From: CAZGSV01 sp964528605
Lineage (GTDB): Bacteria > Armatimonadota > Zipacnadia > CAZGSV01
Assembly (NCBI GenBank): GCA_964528605.1
Contig: CAZGSV010000006.1
Location: 7,296 to 71,295 of the forward strand
Direction: 5' to 3'
Length of the DNA: 64,000 nucleotides
The notes under the pieces are model-generated. The model worked only from the letters and a program-made list of their open reading frames with translations. It ran no database searches and was not told the origin of the DNA. The number at the start of each line of letters is the position of its first letter. The stretch's first letter is position 1. The translations under genes and the position numbers were made by a program. This document shows positions 37,935 through 46,976 of this stretch, piece after piece.

Positions 37935-40832
37935 ATGACGACGCCTGCGGGCATCTCGAACACGGCAGTGTCAGGCGCGCTATGCCTGTTGGGTTCTGTC
38001 TTGCTGGCGCTGGCCTGCGGGGCCAATCCTGCCACCAGCGAGGGAGCCGCCGTGAGCGGAGACGGCCGCCGCGCCTTCTACGTCGAGTTGGCCGAGCAGG
38101 ACAAGTGGTCGCTGGAGGCTCAGGGCGACTATCACTGCCGCTTCGACCGCCGCAACCTCTACTGCATGTACCACCTGTGGACCACGGCCGCCTCCGGCGA
38201 CCATGCGACCCTGACTACCAGGGTCACCATTCCGCGCGACTGGCAACCGCCTTTCGGCCTCGAGTTCTACTGCTCCGACGACTACGCGGTGCAGTCCTCC
38301 GATTTCAGAAGCGAGGGCTGGCTCGCCATCCACGCGTATCCCGGGCATCGCTTCAAGCAGGTTCTCGTGAACGGAGAGGTGGTGTGGGAGGCGGACGTCG
38401 GGGATGCTGTTAGGGAGCAGACCTACGGCGTTGACCTGACGGGGCGCGTGCGGCCGGGCGTGCCGTTTCAACTGGGCCTGCGCGTCGTGGACAGAGTCGG
38501 CACGGAGGTCAAACTCGAGGGCGAGTGGTTCTACCCCGGCGACTTCAAGCCGAAGGAGGATCCACGGGCCTTCACGACTCACGTCTACTGGGGCGACCTG
38601 CTGCTGAGCGAGCGCTTCGATGCCGATAGGCTTCGGCCCTCGCGCGAGTCGCCGAGCCTGGCGAAGTTGCGCGAGCGCATCGCGAGCGGCCTCGTCCCTC
38701 GCGGACCGGCAGTCACCGCCAAGCCGCCGGCCACTCTGACCCTGGAGGCGCCGCGTGGCGTGGCCCCCGGCTACCCGTTGAGTTGTGGGGTGCCGCTGCC
38801 GCAAGGCGCAGTGCAGCACGGCTACGAGTTGCGGCTGCGTGACGCCCGCGGGACGAACCTGGCTCCGCAGGTGGGCGAGTTGTCTCGCTGGCGGGATGGC
38901 TCTCTACGGTGGGCCTTGGTGACGCTGCCTCTGCCTGCGGATGCGCGGCCGGGAGAGCGCTGGGCGGTCTCGTGGGAGCAATCGGCCGAGAGGCCCCCGG
39001 TCGGGGTGCGGGCGACGCGGGTGGGCGACGACTTGATTGCCGAGAACGGGCTCATCTCGATCCGGGTGCCTGCCGCGGGGCCGTACGCGGTAAGTGAGGT
39101 CAGGTCAGTTGAGGGCCAGCGGCTGGCGGGGGCCCTGTCCGCGTACGTGGACGTGGAGGGCGATGCCGGCAAGACGCGCTACGAAGCGCGGTGGGAACGG
39201 AGGAGCATAGTCAACGAGGGCACCCGCCAGGTCACGGTGGAAGTGCAGGGCACGCTCACCGGCTCTGATGACGCGCTGGGCCGGTGCGTCTTCAGGTTCT
39301 CGCTAACTGAGGGCTCGCCGGCGGTCCGCGTCTGGTATCGCATCTTCAACGACACCGAGCGGCATGTGAAGATAACCGAACTCGCCCTAACGCAGGAGGT
39401 TCCGCCGGGGCTGACGCGCGGCCGCCTGGCGACCATCGAGGAGCCAGCCGGGTGGCTGGCGGTGGAGGGCGAGAGCAGTTCCGTGTTCGCCGCGGTGCGC
39501 TGGGCGGCGGAGATGCCAACCAAGAGCATGGGACTGGAAGGGGACCGCCTGGCGATACGGCTGTTCAAGAGCACGGAGGAGGTGCCCTACTTCCGCCCGC
39601 GCTCGGGCGAGGCCCGGCGTCACGAGCTGATTCTCGCCTACTACGCCAGGGTGCCCGAGGATGAGGAACTTGCCGCTCTGGCTGGCTGCTGCCAGCGCCC
39701 CCCCCGGCTGTGGGACCGGAGTTATGCCTGCGAAACCGGGGCGCTCGGCTACGGTTACATTCACGACGATCGCGAGTTCGCCGGGCTTAGCGCCAATCGC
39801 CTCAACGCCTACGGCGACTTGGAGCGCGACCGGGTGGGCCACGACATCTACGACATGCGGCATTTCGGCGACCGCCGCTACGGGACGGACAAGTGGTGCA
39901 ACAACTACTATGACGCCAGTCGCGGCTTTCTCGCCGAGTACCTGATGACGGGCAATGCCAACGCCTGGGACCGCGCGGAGGAGGAGGTGCTGCACCAGAT
40001 TGACCTGGACGCGTGCCACTGGTCCCCGGACCTAGATATGGTGGGCGGCCTGTGGAGTTACGCCGGCGACGACCACAGCAACTCGGGTTATGTTTGGGCA
40101 GCCTTGCTCCGCTGCGCCGGGGGCTGGGACTACTACTACCGCATGACCGGCGACAAGGACGCGCGGCGGGCGCTGCGCGACCTGGCCGAGTACCTGCTGC
40201 GCGATGGTCACCACACCGGCTTGGTCTCCGTGCGCGACCACGGCGGCGCCCTGACCGCGCTCGTCTGGGCATACGACGAGTTCGGTGACGAGCGCTACCT
40301 GCGCGCCGCGCTGGAGACCGCGGCGGAGATCCGCACGCGGATCGCTCGGCGGCGCGGGGCGTATGTGGAGGTGCACGGCAACGCAGCCTACTGGGTCATG
40401 GTGCCCTGGATGGCTTGCGAGGCGACCGACGCCCTCTATCGTCTATGGCAACTCACGGGCAACGAAGATGCCGCCGCAACGGCGCTCGGCATCGTCGAGG
40501 CAATGATGACGGAGAACGCGACCTGGGGCGTGCCGGGGGATATGGGCGGCTACTCGGGCAACCCCTGGTTCAACCTCACCAGCAACTACAACATTATCAT
40601 CGCGCCGGTGTTCGGCTATGCCTATGAGATGACCGGCGACCCGGAGTTCCTGCTGTGGGCACGCGCCTGCTTCGAGCGCACGCTGGAGGACAACAGCGTT
40701 GACGCGATAACCAACAACTACTGGCTGGCGCCGAGCCTGCTTTACATGCTGAATCGCTACCGCGAGGCGCCGGCCACGATGCCCGAGGCGCCTGCGGTGC
40801 GCGTCTCGCCCAACGCCCCCCCGCAGCCGTGA
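37935..40832 (+). CDS. PcRGLX/YetA-like (PL26-type) secreted lyase
   Basis: 965 residues, ATG with AAGGGAG 8 nt upstream. The N-terminus has a hydrophobic segment followed by LLALACGAN, which fits a lipoprotein signal with a lipid-modified Cys. A jelly-roll-like region (to about 230) precedes the PcRGLX/YetA RIFT-barrel: SCGVPLPQGAV, then VGELSRWRDGSLRWALV. A beta-sandwich and an (alpha/alpha) toroid follow with HWSPDLDMVGGLWSYAGDDHSNSGYVW and GNPWFNLTSNYN. Characterised relatives are exo-acting rhamnogalacturonan lyases (PL26). The protein would sit at the cell surface and shorten acidic polysaccharides. It is co-transcribed with the GH98-like gene. Confidence 0.75.
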   Translation: MTTPAGISNTAVSGALCLLGSVLLALACGANPATSEGAAVSGDGRRAFYVELAEQDKWSLEAQGDYHCRFDRRNLYCMYHLWTTAASGDHATLTTRVTIPRDWQPPFGLEFYCSDDYAVQSSDFRSEGWLAIHAYPGHRFKQVLVNGEVVWEADVGDAVREQTYGVDLTGRVRPGVPFQLGLRVVDRVGTEVKLEGEWFYPGDFKPKEDPRAFTTHVYWGDLLLSERFDADRLRPSRESPSLAKLRERIASGLVPRGPAVTAKPPATLTLEAPRGVAPGYPLSCGVPLPQGAVQHGYELRLRDARGTNLAPQVGELSRWRDGSLRWALVTLPLPADARPGERWAVSWEQSAERPPVGVRATRVGDDLIAENGLISIRVPAAGPYAVSEVRSVEGQRLAGALSAYVDVEGDAGKTRYEARWERRSIVNEGTRQVTVEVQGTLTGSDDALGRCVFRFSLTEGSPAVRVWYRIFNDTERHVKITELALTQEVPPGLTRGRLATIEEPAGWLAVEGESSSVFAAVRWAAEMPTKSMGLEGDRLAIRLFKSTEEVPYFRPRSGEARRHELILAYYARVPEDEELAALAGCCQRPPRLWDRSYACETGALGYGYIHDDREFAGLSANRLNAYGDLERDRVGHDIYDMRHFGDRRYGTDKWCNNYYDASRGFLAEYLMTGNANAWDRAEEEVLHQIDLDACHWSPDLDMVGGLWSYAGDDHSNSGYVWAALLRCAGGWDYYYRMTGDKDARRALRDLAEYLLRDGHHTGLVSVRDHGGALTALVWAYDEFGDERYLRAALETAAEIRTRIARRRGAYVEVHGNAAYWVMVPWMACEATDALYRLWQLTGNEDAAATALGIVEAMMTENATWGVPGDMGGYSGNPWFNLTSNYNIIIAPVFGYAYEMTGDPEFLLWARACFERTLEDNSVDAITNNYWLAPSLLYMLNRYREAPATMPEAPAVRVSPNAPPQP

Positions 40833-40870
40833 TCGGGGCGTAGCGCCGCAGCGAGTTCCGGGCTGGCCGA

Positions 40871-41917
40871 CTAGGCCCAGGAGAAGCCGGGGCCCTGGGG
40901 CACGAGCGCGCAGCCGTCCACTAACTTGAGCGGCGAGGCCGGGCCGATCAGGCCGGTCTCCAGGTAGAGCGCATTCGGCAGGCACGCCATCACGTTCAGT
41001 TGCACGGGGCCGCCTCCGTGCGAGGCGTAGGGGCGCCGGAACGCGGAGGCCAAAGCCCCGACCTCCAGCAACCCGGTCGGGCCGCCCGCGCGGCGGAGGT
41101 CTGGCTGCACGATGTCAACAGCGTCGCGCTTGAGGAACCGGGCGAAGTCCTGCTTGGTGTAGAGGTTTTCGCCGGTTGCCACGGGGATGTCCAAAGCGGC
41201 CGCGAGTTCGGCATAACCATCCACATCGTCCGCCGGGATAGGCTCCTCCCACCAGTAGCAGCCCAGGTCCTGGAAGGCCCGGCCGCGGCGGATGGCCTCA
41301 GCCGTCGAAAGCGCCTGGTTCGCGTCAACCATCAACTGAACGTCGTCGCCGACGGCCTGCCGGACCACGCTGATGCGGTTGATGTCCTCGGCCAGCGTGG
41401 GATAGCCGACCTTGATCTTCACTGCGCGGAAGCCCTGCTCCACGGCCTGCGCGCAGATGCGCTGCACCTCGTTGTCGTCGTAGTTCATCCAGCCGACCAT
41501 GGCGTAGGCGGGCACTCGGTCACTCACAGCGCCCCACAGGCGCCAGCAGGGCGCCCCATGCGCCTTACCGACGCAATCCCAGAGAGCCGTGTCAACGGCC
41601 GCGATGCCGAACATGGCCAGGCCGGAGGAGCCGTGATACTCAGTCTCGCGCAGCATCGCCTCGCGGGTGGCGCGGAGGAACGCGGGATCGGTGTCCAGCA
41701 CCAGCGGCTTCAACTCGTGCTCGATGAGCGCCCCCAGCGTATCCGGCGCTCCCGCGATGCGACCGAAGCCGACCTCGCCCGTGCCGGAGATGCCCTCGTC
41801 GGTGTGAACGGTCACCGTCACCGAGCCGGCGCCAGGAAGGGCCTGCAAGGCATCGCGAATGGGATTCGGGTTCGGCTCGCGACGACGCACAGTGACTTCG
41901 ACCGCAGTGACTTTCAT
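40871..41917 (-). CDS. Enolase-superfamily acid-sugar dehydratase (mandelate racemase subgroup)
   Basis: 348 residues from the ATG at 41915-41917, AAGGAAG 7 nt upstream. Mandelate-racemase type catalysis is predicted from AVKIKVG (Lys167, Lys169), metal ligands Asp198 (VDAN), Glu224 (WEEP) and Glu250 (GEN), and the Asp273-His300 dyad (QPDLRR, ASHGGG). These spacings equal those of mandelate racemase plus three. Members abstract the alpha proton of a carboxylate; most dehydrate aldonic or uronic acid derivatives. It is the last gene of the seven-gene operon, fitting a sugar-acid route. Substrate is not determined. Confidence 0.9.
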   Translation of the reverse strand: MKVTAVEVTVRRREPNPNPIRDALQALPGAGSVTVTVHTDEGISGTGEVGFGRIAGAPDTLGALIEHELKPLVLDTDPAFLRATREAMLRETEYHGSSGLAMFGIAAVDTALWDCVGKAHGAPCWRLWGAVSDRVPAYAMVGWMNYDDNEVQRICAQAVEQGFRAVKIKVGYPTLAEDINRISVVRQAVGDDVQLMVDANQALSTAEAIRRGRAFQDLGCYWWEEPIPADDVDGYAELAAALDIPVATGENLYTKQDFARFLKRDAVDIVQPDLRRAGGPTGLLEVGALASAFRRPYASHGGGPVQLNVMACLPNALYLETGLIGPASPLKLVDGCALVPQGPGFSWA

Positions 41918-41970
41918 GGCGTACTTCCTTTCGAATCGGCGAGGTCTCGCGAGTGGCGCAACGTTCCGGC

Positions 41971-42870
41971 CTACTGCTCGCGTGGCGACCCGTGCATCTC
42001 GTCGTCGGTGCTGTAGATGGTCGCAGTCATGCGCGGCAGGTCGGCCATGTCGAAGGTGGGCTGGAAAAACTCTACCAGCGCGACGTTCCGCGCCACCTCC
42101 TCCGGCCAGCGCATGCCAACATTCGCCACATGTACGCGGCTGTCCGACAAGACGTACTTCAGGGCGACCTCGTAAACATCGCGCGCTTGCTGCCATTCGG
42201 GCGCGAGGTACTCTAGCAGGCGCTGCAAGATGCCCGAGGTCATCGGCCGCATCACCGCGACGCCCATGTCGGCCTGGCGCGCCTCGTTGAGCGCGTGCAG
42301 CGCGGCCGACTGGTAGATAAGGTTGTAGCGGACCTGCATAACGTCGAAGCGGCCGGTCGCGATGAACGGGCGCGCGGTCCAAGGCTCCTCGGCCGTGAAA
42401 CCCAGGAAGCGCACCAGGCCGCGGCCACGCAGGCCTTCGAGCGCATCGAGCGGGCCATCGTTCACGATGTGCTCGAAGTCTTCCTGGGTGTACATGCCGC
42501 CGTGAAACTGAATGACGTCAATCACCTCGGTGCGCAGCCGCCGCAGGGAAGCCTCGACGCTGGCGACGACGCCCTCGGGCGTGAGATCCTCCCAGCCGAC
42601 TTTGGTGGCGAGCACGAACTGGTCCCGGCGCCCTTGGGTCGCCTCACCGATGATGGATTCGCTATTGCCCTTGCCGTAACTGGGGGCGGTGTCAATGTAG
42701 TTGATGCCGGCGTCCAGAGCGGCGCGCACCGTGGCGATTGCGGTGGCGCAGCCCTCCGGCGTGAACGGGTCCCAGCCGCGCGCCCGGTTGACGCCGCCGA
42801 AGGGGTAACCGCCGAGCGCGAGCCGCGTTACCTGCAAACTGGTCCTGCCGAATCTCACCCGAGGCAGCAT
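41971..42870 (-). CDS. Aldo/keto reductase
   Basis: 299 residues from the ATG at 42868-42870 with AAAGGAG 7 nt upstream. Catalytic tetrad: Asp60 and Tyr65 (IDTAPSYG), Lys90 (ATKVG) and His123 (QFHGG). N-terminal RVRFGRTSLQVTRLALGGYPFGG is the standard AKR opening. It reduces or oxidises a carbonyl/sugar alcohol with NAD(P)H. C-terminal residues that choose the cofactor are not clear. It is the sixth gene of the operon starting at 48367; the sequence before it is the MBL gene 40 bp away. Confidence 0.9.
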   Translation of the reverse strand: MLPRVRFGRTSLQVTRLALGGYPFGGVNRARGWDPFTPEGCATAIATVRAALDAGINYIDTAPSYGKGNSESIIGEATQGRRDQFVLATKVGWEDLTPEGVVASVEASLRRLRTEVIDVIQFHGGMYTQEDFEHIVNDGPLDALEGLRGRGLVRFLGFTAEEPWTARPFIATGRFDVMQVRYNLIYQSAALHALNEARQADMGVAVMRPMTSGILQRLLEYLAPEWQQARDVYEVALKYVLSDSRVHVANVGMRWPEEVARNVALVEFFQPTFDMADLPRMTATIYSTDDEMHGSPREQ

Positions 42871-42910
42871 GCTCGCACTCCTTTCTCTTTGCCGCAGGCA
42901 CGCGCTCCGC

Positions 42911-43528
42911 TCATGGCCTGCGCACGAGGAAGTAGTTGTCGTGGCCAGGGACAAGGAGGTCCGCGACGCTCGCCAGTTGCTCGATGGTGCGGGCCGCCAG
43001 GTCGAAGTCCTGCGAATTGAAGAAGCCTCGCCGGTCGGCAAAGTAGTCCCGGGTCATCACCGCGTCACCGGCCACCACCACCGACAGCCCGTCGCAGGTG
43101 AAGCGTAGGCTATGATGGCCCAAGGTGTGTCCGGGCGTGGGGACGACCTCGATGGCCTCGAACAACTTGCGGGGCGCGTGCTCGATCTGCTTGCCGTAAT
43201 CCCCGGAGTCGTTGACGAGCGCCGCCACTTCGGGGGCGGCCAACCAGGTCGCGTGCGGGAAATGCGCGAGCCCGGCGTGATGATCTCCGTGCTGGTGGGT
43301 GAGAAACACGGCGTCCACGTCCTCGAGCGCGAGCCCCGTGCGGCGGCTGAGTTCGGCGGCCATGACCTCGCGCTCCTCGCAGGAGGGGTCGACAAGTAAG
43401 CGGAAGTCCGCGCCGGTCACCAGGGCGCAAGTGCATAGCGCCGGCCGGAGCGCCTGCTCCTCGCTCTCGCCCCAGTAGCGATTGCGCGACAGATTGCCGA
43501 TCGTCACGACATCCCAGCGCAGGACCAT
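42911..43528 (-). CDS. Metallo-beta-lactamase fold hydrolase
   Basis: 205 residues, ATG with GGAGG 6 nt upstream. Zinc ligands: His78-x-His80-x-Asp82-His83 (THQHGDHH), His134 (PGHTLGHH), Asp155 (VAGDAV) and His196 (VPGHDN), the full dinuclear set. Members include lactonases, thioesterases and glyoxalase II. In an operon with a sugar-acid dehydratase and FAD dehydrogenases, an aldonolactonase role is plausible but inferred. No signal peptide. Confidence 0.85.
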   Translation of the reverse strand: MVLRWDVVTIGNLSRNRYWGESEEQALRPALCTCALVTGADFRLLVDPSCEEREVMAAELSRRTGLALEDVDAVFLTHQHGDHHAGLAHFPHATWLAAPEVAALVNDSGDYGKQIEHAPRKLFEAIEVVPTPGHTLGHHSLRFTCDGLSVVVAGDAVMTRDYFADRRGFFNSQDFDLAARTIEQLASVADLLVPGHDNYFLVRRP

Positions 43529-43541
43529 GGCGCGCCTCCGT

Positions 43542-44654
43542 TCAGGCGACGTAGGCCGGGTCGCCCATCATGTGGAGATAGTCCGCCAAACGACGCTGGC
43601 GGGCTTGGAAGGCGGCCAGGAGACCGTCGGCCGTCTCCTCCATGGAGCGATGGTTGTTGGTGTAGGGGTCTTGCTTGGTGGCCTCGTTCACCTGAGCGAT
43701 CCATTCCGCGGGAATGGCTTGAATCCCCGAGAGCGCGCCGGACAGCCCCCCCGCGATCGCCGCCAGGCAGTCGGTGTCGCGGCCAAAGTTCACCGCCACT
43801 GGTATCGCCTCGCGGGGATTGCCCTTGGTGATCGCAAAGACCGCCAGCCCCTTGCTGACCACCTCGTTCGCCTGCGAACTGCCGTAGGTGAAGTAGTTGC
43901 CGCCGAAGTAGAACTCATAGAACTCGTCGCGCATGGCCATGGGGTCCGTGTGCTTGGCCGCGATCTCCAGAGCACGGTTCACTTCGCGCTCGATGTTGTC
44001 GTAACGCGCGTAGAGGCTGCCCGACTCCGCCCGATAGGTGGCGAAGCGTTTCGCGGTGTCGAGCACCGACTCGACAGTGGCGTCCGGCTTGCACGCCGCC
44101 GCCAGCGCCGCGTTGTAGAGCGCCGCCCAGCGCAGGGCGAAGGCCGTCTGACGCGCAAACACCTTGCCTACCTCAAAGGTGTCGTCGGCTGCACCCTGCG
44201 GGTCGCCCGCGTTGATAAGCCCAATGGGGTGAGAGGAGCGCGACATCGAAACCACGTTCGGCAAAATGGACAACTCTCCCAGCATTAGCGGCGGCAGCCC
44301 CGCCCGCGCCAACTCCAGCAGCGACTTCTCAAACGGCTCCTGCTTGTAGATGATCTGCTCGGAGTCTAGGTCCCGAATCCAGACCGCCACCAGGTCCTGC
44401 GCCAGGATGCGGTCCTGCTTCTCGATGATGGCGGTGGAGAAGAGTTTCTGCCGGTCAATGCCGTCTTCGGTGGTGCCGGGGGGGCGCTTCCAGTCGGTAT
44501 AGCCCGAGTAGTGCTGGTAGGGCTCCAGCCTATCGAGGTAGCCGTAGGTCTCCTTGATGCGCTCGCGCGACCAGCCCTCGACAACGGCGCCCATCGCCGA
44601 GCCCACCCAGGTAGCGCCGATGCAGCCTCTGAACTTGTCCCGCAACGTGACCAT
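43542..44654 (-). CDS. ADP-ribosylglycohydrolase-fold protein
   Basis: 370 residues from the ATG at 44652-44654 with GGAGG 7 nt upstream. It starts RGCIGATWVGSAMGAVVEGW, the opening helix of ADP-ribosylglycohydrolases, and has NFGRDTDCLAAIAGGLSGALSG near the C-terminus, corresponding to the GxDTDT metal motif. The N-terminal metal motif, normally TDDT, reads TTEDGID, so one acidic ligand differs. Metabolic members of this fold, rather than protein de-ADP-ribosylating ones, occur in sugar and purine clusters. Position between Fe-S and MBL genes suggests hydrolysis of a glycosidic or N-glycosidic bond. 14 bp separate it from the MBL gene. Confidence 0.8.
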   Translation of the reverse strand: MVTLRDKFRGCIGATWVGSAMGAVVEGWSRERIKETYGYLDRLEPYQHYSGYTDWKRPPGTTEDGIDRQKLFSTAIIEKQDRILAQDLVAVWIRDLDSEQIIYKQEPFEKSLLELARAGLPPLMLGELSILPNVVSMSRSSHPIGLINAGDPQGAADDTFEVGKVFARQTAFALRWAALYNAALAAACKPDATVESVLDTAKRFATYRAESGSLYARYDNIEREVNRALEIAAKHTDPMAMRDEFYEFYFGGNYFTYGSSQANEVVSKGLAVFAITKGNPREAIPVAVNFGRDTDCLAAIAGGLSGALSGIQAIPAEWIAQVNEATKQDPYTNNHRSMEETADGLLAAFQARQRRLADYLHMMGDPAYVA

Positions 44655-44784
44655 GTTCCGTCCTCCTGCATCCGGTCTCAACGACCGCGGCTTGGTCAGC
44701 GGGCCCGCTGGGCGGCCCGCAAAACGTCTCTCTCGAAGGGCGGATAGTAGGGCTTCGGAGCCGCGGAGTCCACTGCCGCGCTGC

Positions 44785-45693
44785 CTAGTCCGGCGGCTCT
44801 TCGAGCACCCACTGCGCGCCCTCGATCATGGGCGTCTGGTAGCGCGGGATGCGGCCGATGCTTTCCAGATGGCCAAGGCACGCCCGAATGCAGCCGCGGC
44901 CGCCGCAGATGCTGCGGTGGCGGAAGCGGTGATCGAGGAACTTGTAGTACTGGGGCGGATTCTCCCGGGTCGAATCCTTCTTCATGAAGGGCGAATAGCG
45001 CGCGTCCCAGCCTTGGTGGACGGTTATGCACTTCGCCCGGTCAAGCAACCCGTGGCGGAAGACACGCTCGCCGATTCCCACCTCGACGTCGCGCTCCGTG
45101 GGGATGGCGCCCGCCGGGCAACCAGTCACGCACGAGCCGCACTCGTCGCAGATGCTTCCGGTGAAGAGCGGGTCGGGCTCCAGTAGGGCATCGGTGAGCA
45201 CGCCGAATATGCGCTGGCGGGGCCCGAACTGCGGCGTGAGCACGAGTTTGCTCAGCCCCAACTCTCCGAGGCCGGCGGCGCAGGCCATGACGCGCAGGCT
45301 CACGTAGCCGTCGGCCCGAATGCCGCCCGGCCGCACGGGCCGCCCCTCGTTCTCGGCGAAGGGATTGTGCACCGGCACCGAAGTGAACCCGCGATTCTCG
45401 AGGAAGAGCACGATCTTGCGCAGCATATGCGGCGCCAGAACCTCGTTGAGATACTGGTAGGAGTCGCAGTTGTAGGCCTGCCAGTAGGTGCCGTCCTCAA
45501 TGGTCTTGAGCGATCCGCGCAACATGCGGCAGCCCAGGGCGATGACGGTCTCGGTTTGGCGGAAGATGGTGCGCGGATGGAGTTCCGGCGGCGCGTTGTC
45601 GAAGCGGTCAATCGAAGCGATGCCTACCAGGTCAGCCCCGGCCTCGAGGGCGACCCTCTTGACCTCAGCGGTGAGGTGCTCGTCACGTGCCAT
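44785..45693 (-). CDS. QueG-like 4Fe-4S ferredoxin-type protein
   Basis: 302 residues, ATG with AAAGGA about 8 nt upstream. The N-terminal half resembles epoxyqueuosine reductase (cobalamin-dependent QueG): AGADLVGIASIDRF, TVIALGCRML, ACAAGLGELGLSKLVLTPQFGPRQRI. The C-terminal half holds two 4Fe-4S-type Cys clusters, ICDECGSCVTGCPAGAI and ICGGRGCIRACLGHLE. This is the architecture of QueG and reductive-dehalogenase-like corrinoid proteins, but lacks the HEAT tail of QueG. It probably performs electron transfer or reductive chemistry on a small molecule rather than tRNA modification, judging by the catabolic operon. Confidence 0.8.
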   Translation of the reverse strand: MARDEHLTAEVKRVALEAGADLVGIASIDRFDNAPPELHPRTIFRQTETVIALGCRMLRGSLKTIEDGTYWQAYNCDSYQYLNEVLAPHMLRKIVLFLENRGFTSVPVHNPFAENEGRPVRPGGIRADGYVSLRVMACAAGLGELGLSKLVLTPQFGPRQRIFGVLTDALLEPDPLFTGSICDECGSCVTGCPAGAIPTERDVEVGIGERVFRHGLLDRAKCITVHQGWDARYSPFMKKDSTRENPPQYYKFLDHRFRHRSICGGRGCIRACLGHLESIGRIPRYQTPMIEGAQWVLEEPPD

Positions 45694-45716
45694 TGTGGAG
45701 TCCTTTCCGGTCGGGG

Positions 45717-46976
45717 CTAGGCCCGCTTCAGGTCAACGCCGTCTGCGGCCAGCGCGTGTTGGAGGTCGCGGACGTTCAACTCGCGGGGGGGGCAGCCCCT
45801 CGCCACCGACATGGCCGCCGCCAGGCCCGCCGCATGTCCGGTTGCCAGACAGTTGCCCATGCTTTTGCCCGCGGAGGCGGCCACGTGAGTGGCCGAGAGG
45901 CAGCGACCGGCGGCGAGCAGGCCGTCCATCTTCTCCGGCAATAGCGCGCGGTAGGGCACGTCGTGCAGCTGCATCTTCTGGTAGCGCACGAAGCCGATGT
46001 CGAGCATGCCGCTACGCCAGGCGACGGCATCGTCGAAGCGCCGGCCGGAAAGCGCATCCTCTTCGGTCAAGAGGTAGCAGCCCTTGAGGCGCCGGGTTTC
46101 GCGGACGCCGACTTGCGGCCCGGTCGCCGCCAACTGCACCCGCTCGAACGGGGCCCCCCCGAATGCGCGCAAGGCTTGGACTATCTGCAGCGCCTGCCGC
46201 CGGCTGTAGCGCTCCGCTTCGGTCATGTCCTGAGGGCGCGTGCCGTCGAGAACGCCGTGGAGTTTCGTGCCCGCGTGGTTTATCACCAGGCAGTTGTTCA
46301 GGGGCAACGGCCCCAACTCAAAACCCATGCTTTCGGGCAGCAGGGGGTACTTGGCCCGCCCCTGCTCGAGCAAGCGCGTGAGTCCGCCCTCGCGGGCGAA
46401 GGCGCGCGCGCCCTCAACGTCCACGTTCGCGATGAGCAGCAGCAGCGTCATGGGCGAGAGGAAGCCGTCCTGCTCGCGTCCCTTCAAGGTCTCGGCTCCG
46501 GCGAGATAGGCCACGTCGGCGTCACCGGTGCCGTCAACAACAACCCGCGCGCGAATGGCTGCGAGCCCCTCTTTGGTGCCGGCAATCACGCCTGCGACGC
46601 GGCCATCCTCAACGATGGCGTCCACCACCGGGCAGTGCAGCAGGTACTCGCCTCCGACGGCCTCGAGCGCGTCCATTACTGCAACCTTGAGATACTCCAC
46701 GTTGCAGACCAGCGCGTGGCCGACGACGCGCACCGCCTCCTCGCCATAGTCCTGCAGGCGCTCCAACAGCAACTCGTGCACTGCGCTGCGAGCGCGCCCC
46801 TCAGGCCGGACCTGGTTGATGGGCATGCCCACCCCGTACGCCGCCACTCCGCCGAGGAAGCCGTATCTCTCGACGAGCAGCGTCTTGGCGCCTGCTCGCG
46901 CCGAGGCCAGGGCCGCGCCTATTCCTGCCGGGCCGCCGCCAACCACCAGCACCTCGGTATCGCGCAGGGAGTTCAT
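45717..46976 (-). CDS. FAD-dependent oxidoreductase (FAD_oxidored type) 2
   Basis: 419 residues; the ATG overlaps the stop of the preceding oxidoreductase by 4 bp. The N-terminal dinucleotide-binding motif is VLVVGGGPAGIGAALASARAGAKTLLVE, followed by GFLGGVAAYG, VVVDGTGDADVAYLAGA and C-terminal AGRCLSATHVAASAGKSMGNCLATGHAAGLAAA. This belongs to the FAD_oxidored (PF12831) family, common in planctomycete and Armatimonadota sugar clusters. It likely oxidises a sugar or sugar-acid hydroxyl. Cytosolic; electron acceptor unknown. Confidence 0.87.
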   Translation of the reverse strand: MNSLRDTEVLVVGGGPAGIGAALASARAGAKTLLVERYGFLGGVAAYGVGMPINQVRPEGRARSAVHELLLERLQDYGEEAVRVVGHALVCNVEYLKVAVMDALEAVGGEYLLHCPVVDAIVEDGRVAGVIAGTKEGLAAIRARVVVDGTGDADVAYLAGAETLKGREQDGFLSPMTLLLLIANVDVEGARAFAREGGLTRLLEQGRAKYPLLPESMGFELGPLPLNNCLVINHAGTKLHGVLDGTRPQDMTEAERYSRRQALQIVQALRAFGGAPFERVQLAATGPQVGVRETRRLKGCYLLTEEDALSGRRFDDAVAWRSGMLDIGFVRYQKMQLHDVPYRALLPEKMDGLLAAGRCLSATHVAASAGKSMGNCLATGHAAGLAAAMSVARGCPPRELNVRDLQHALAADGVDLKRA

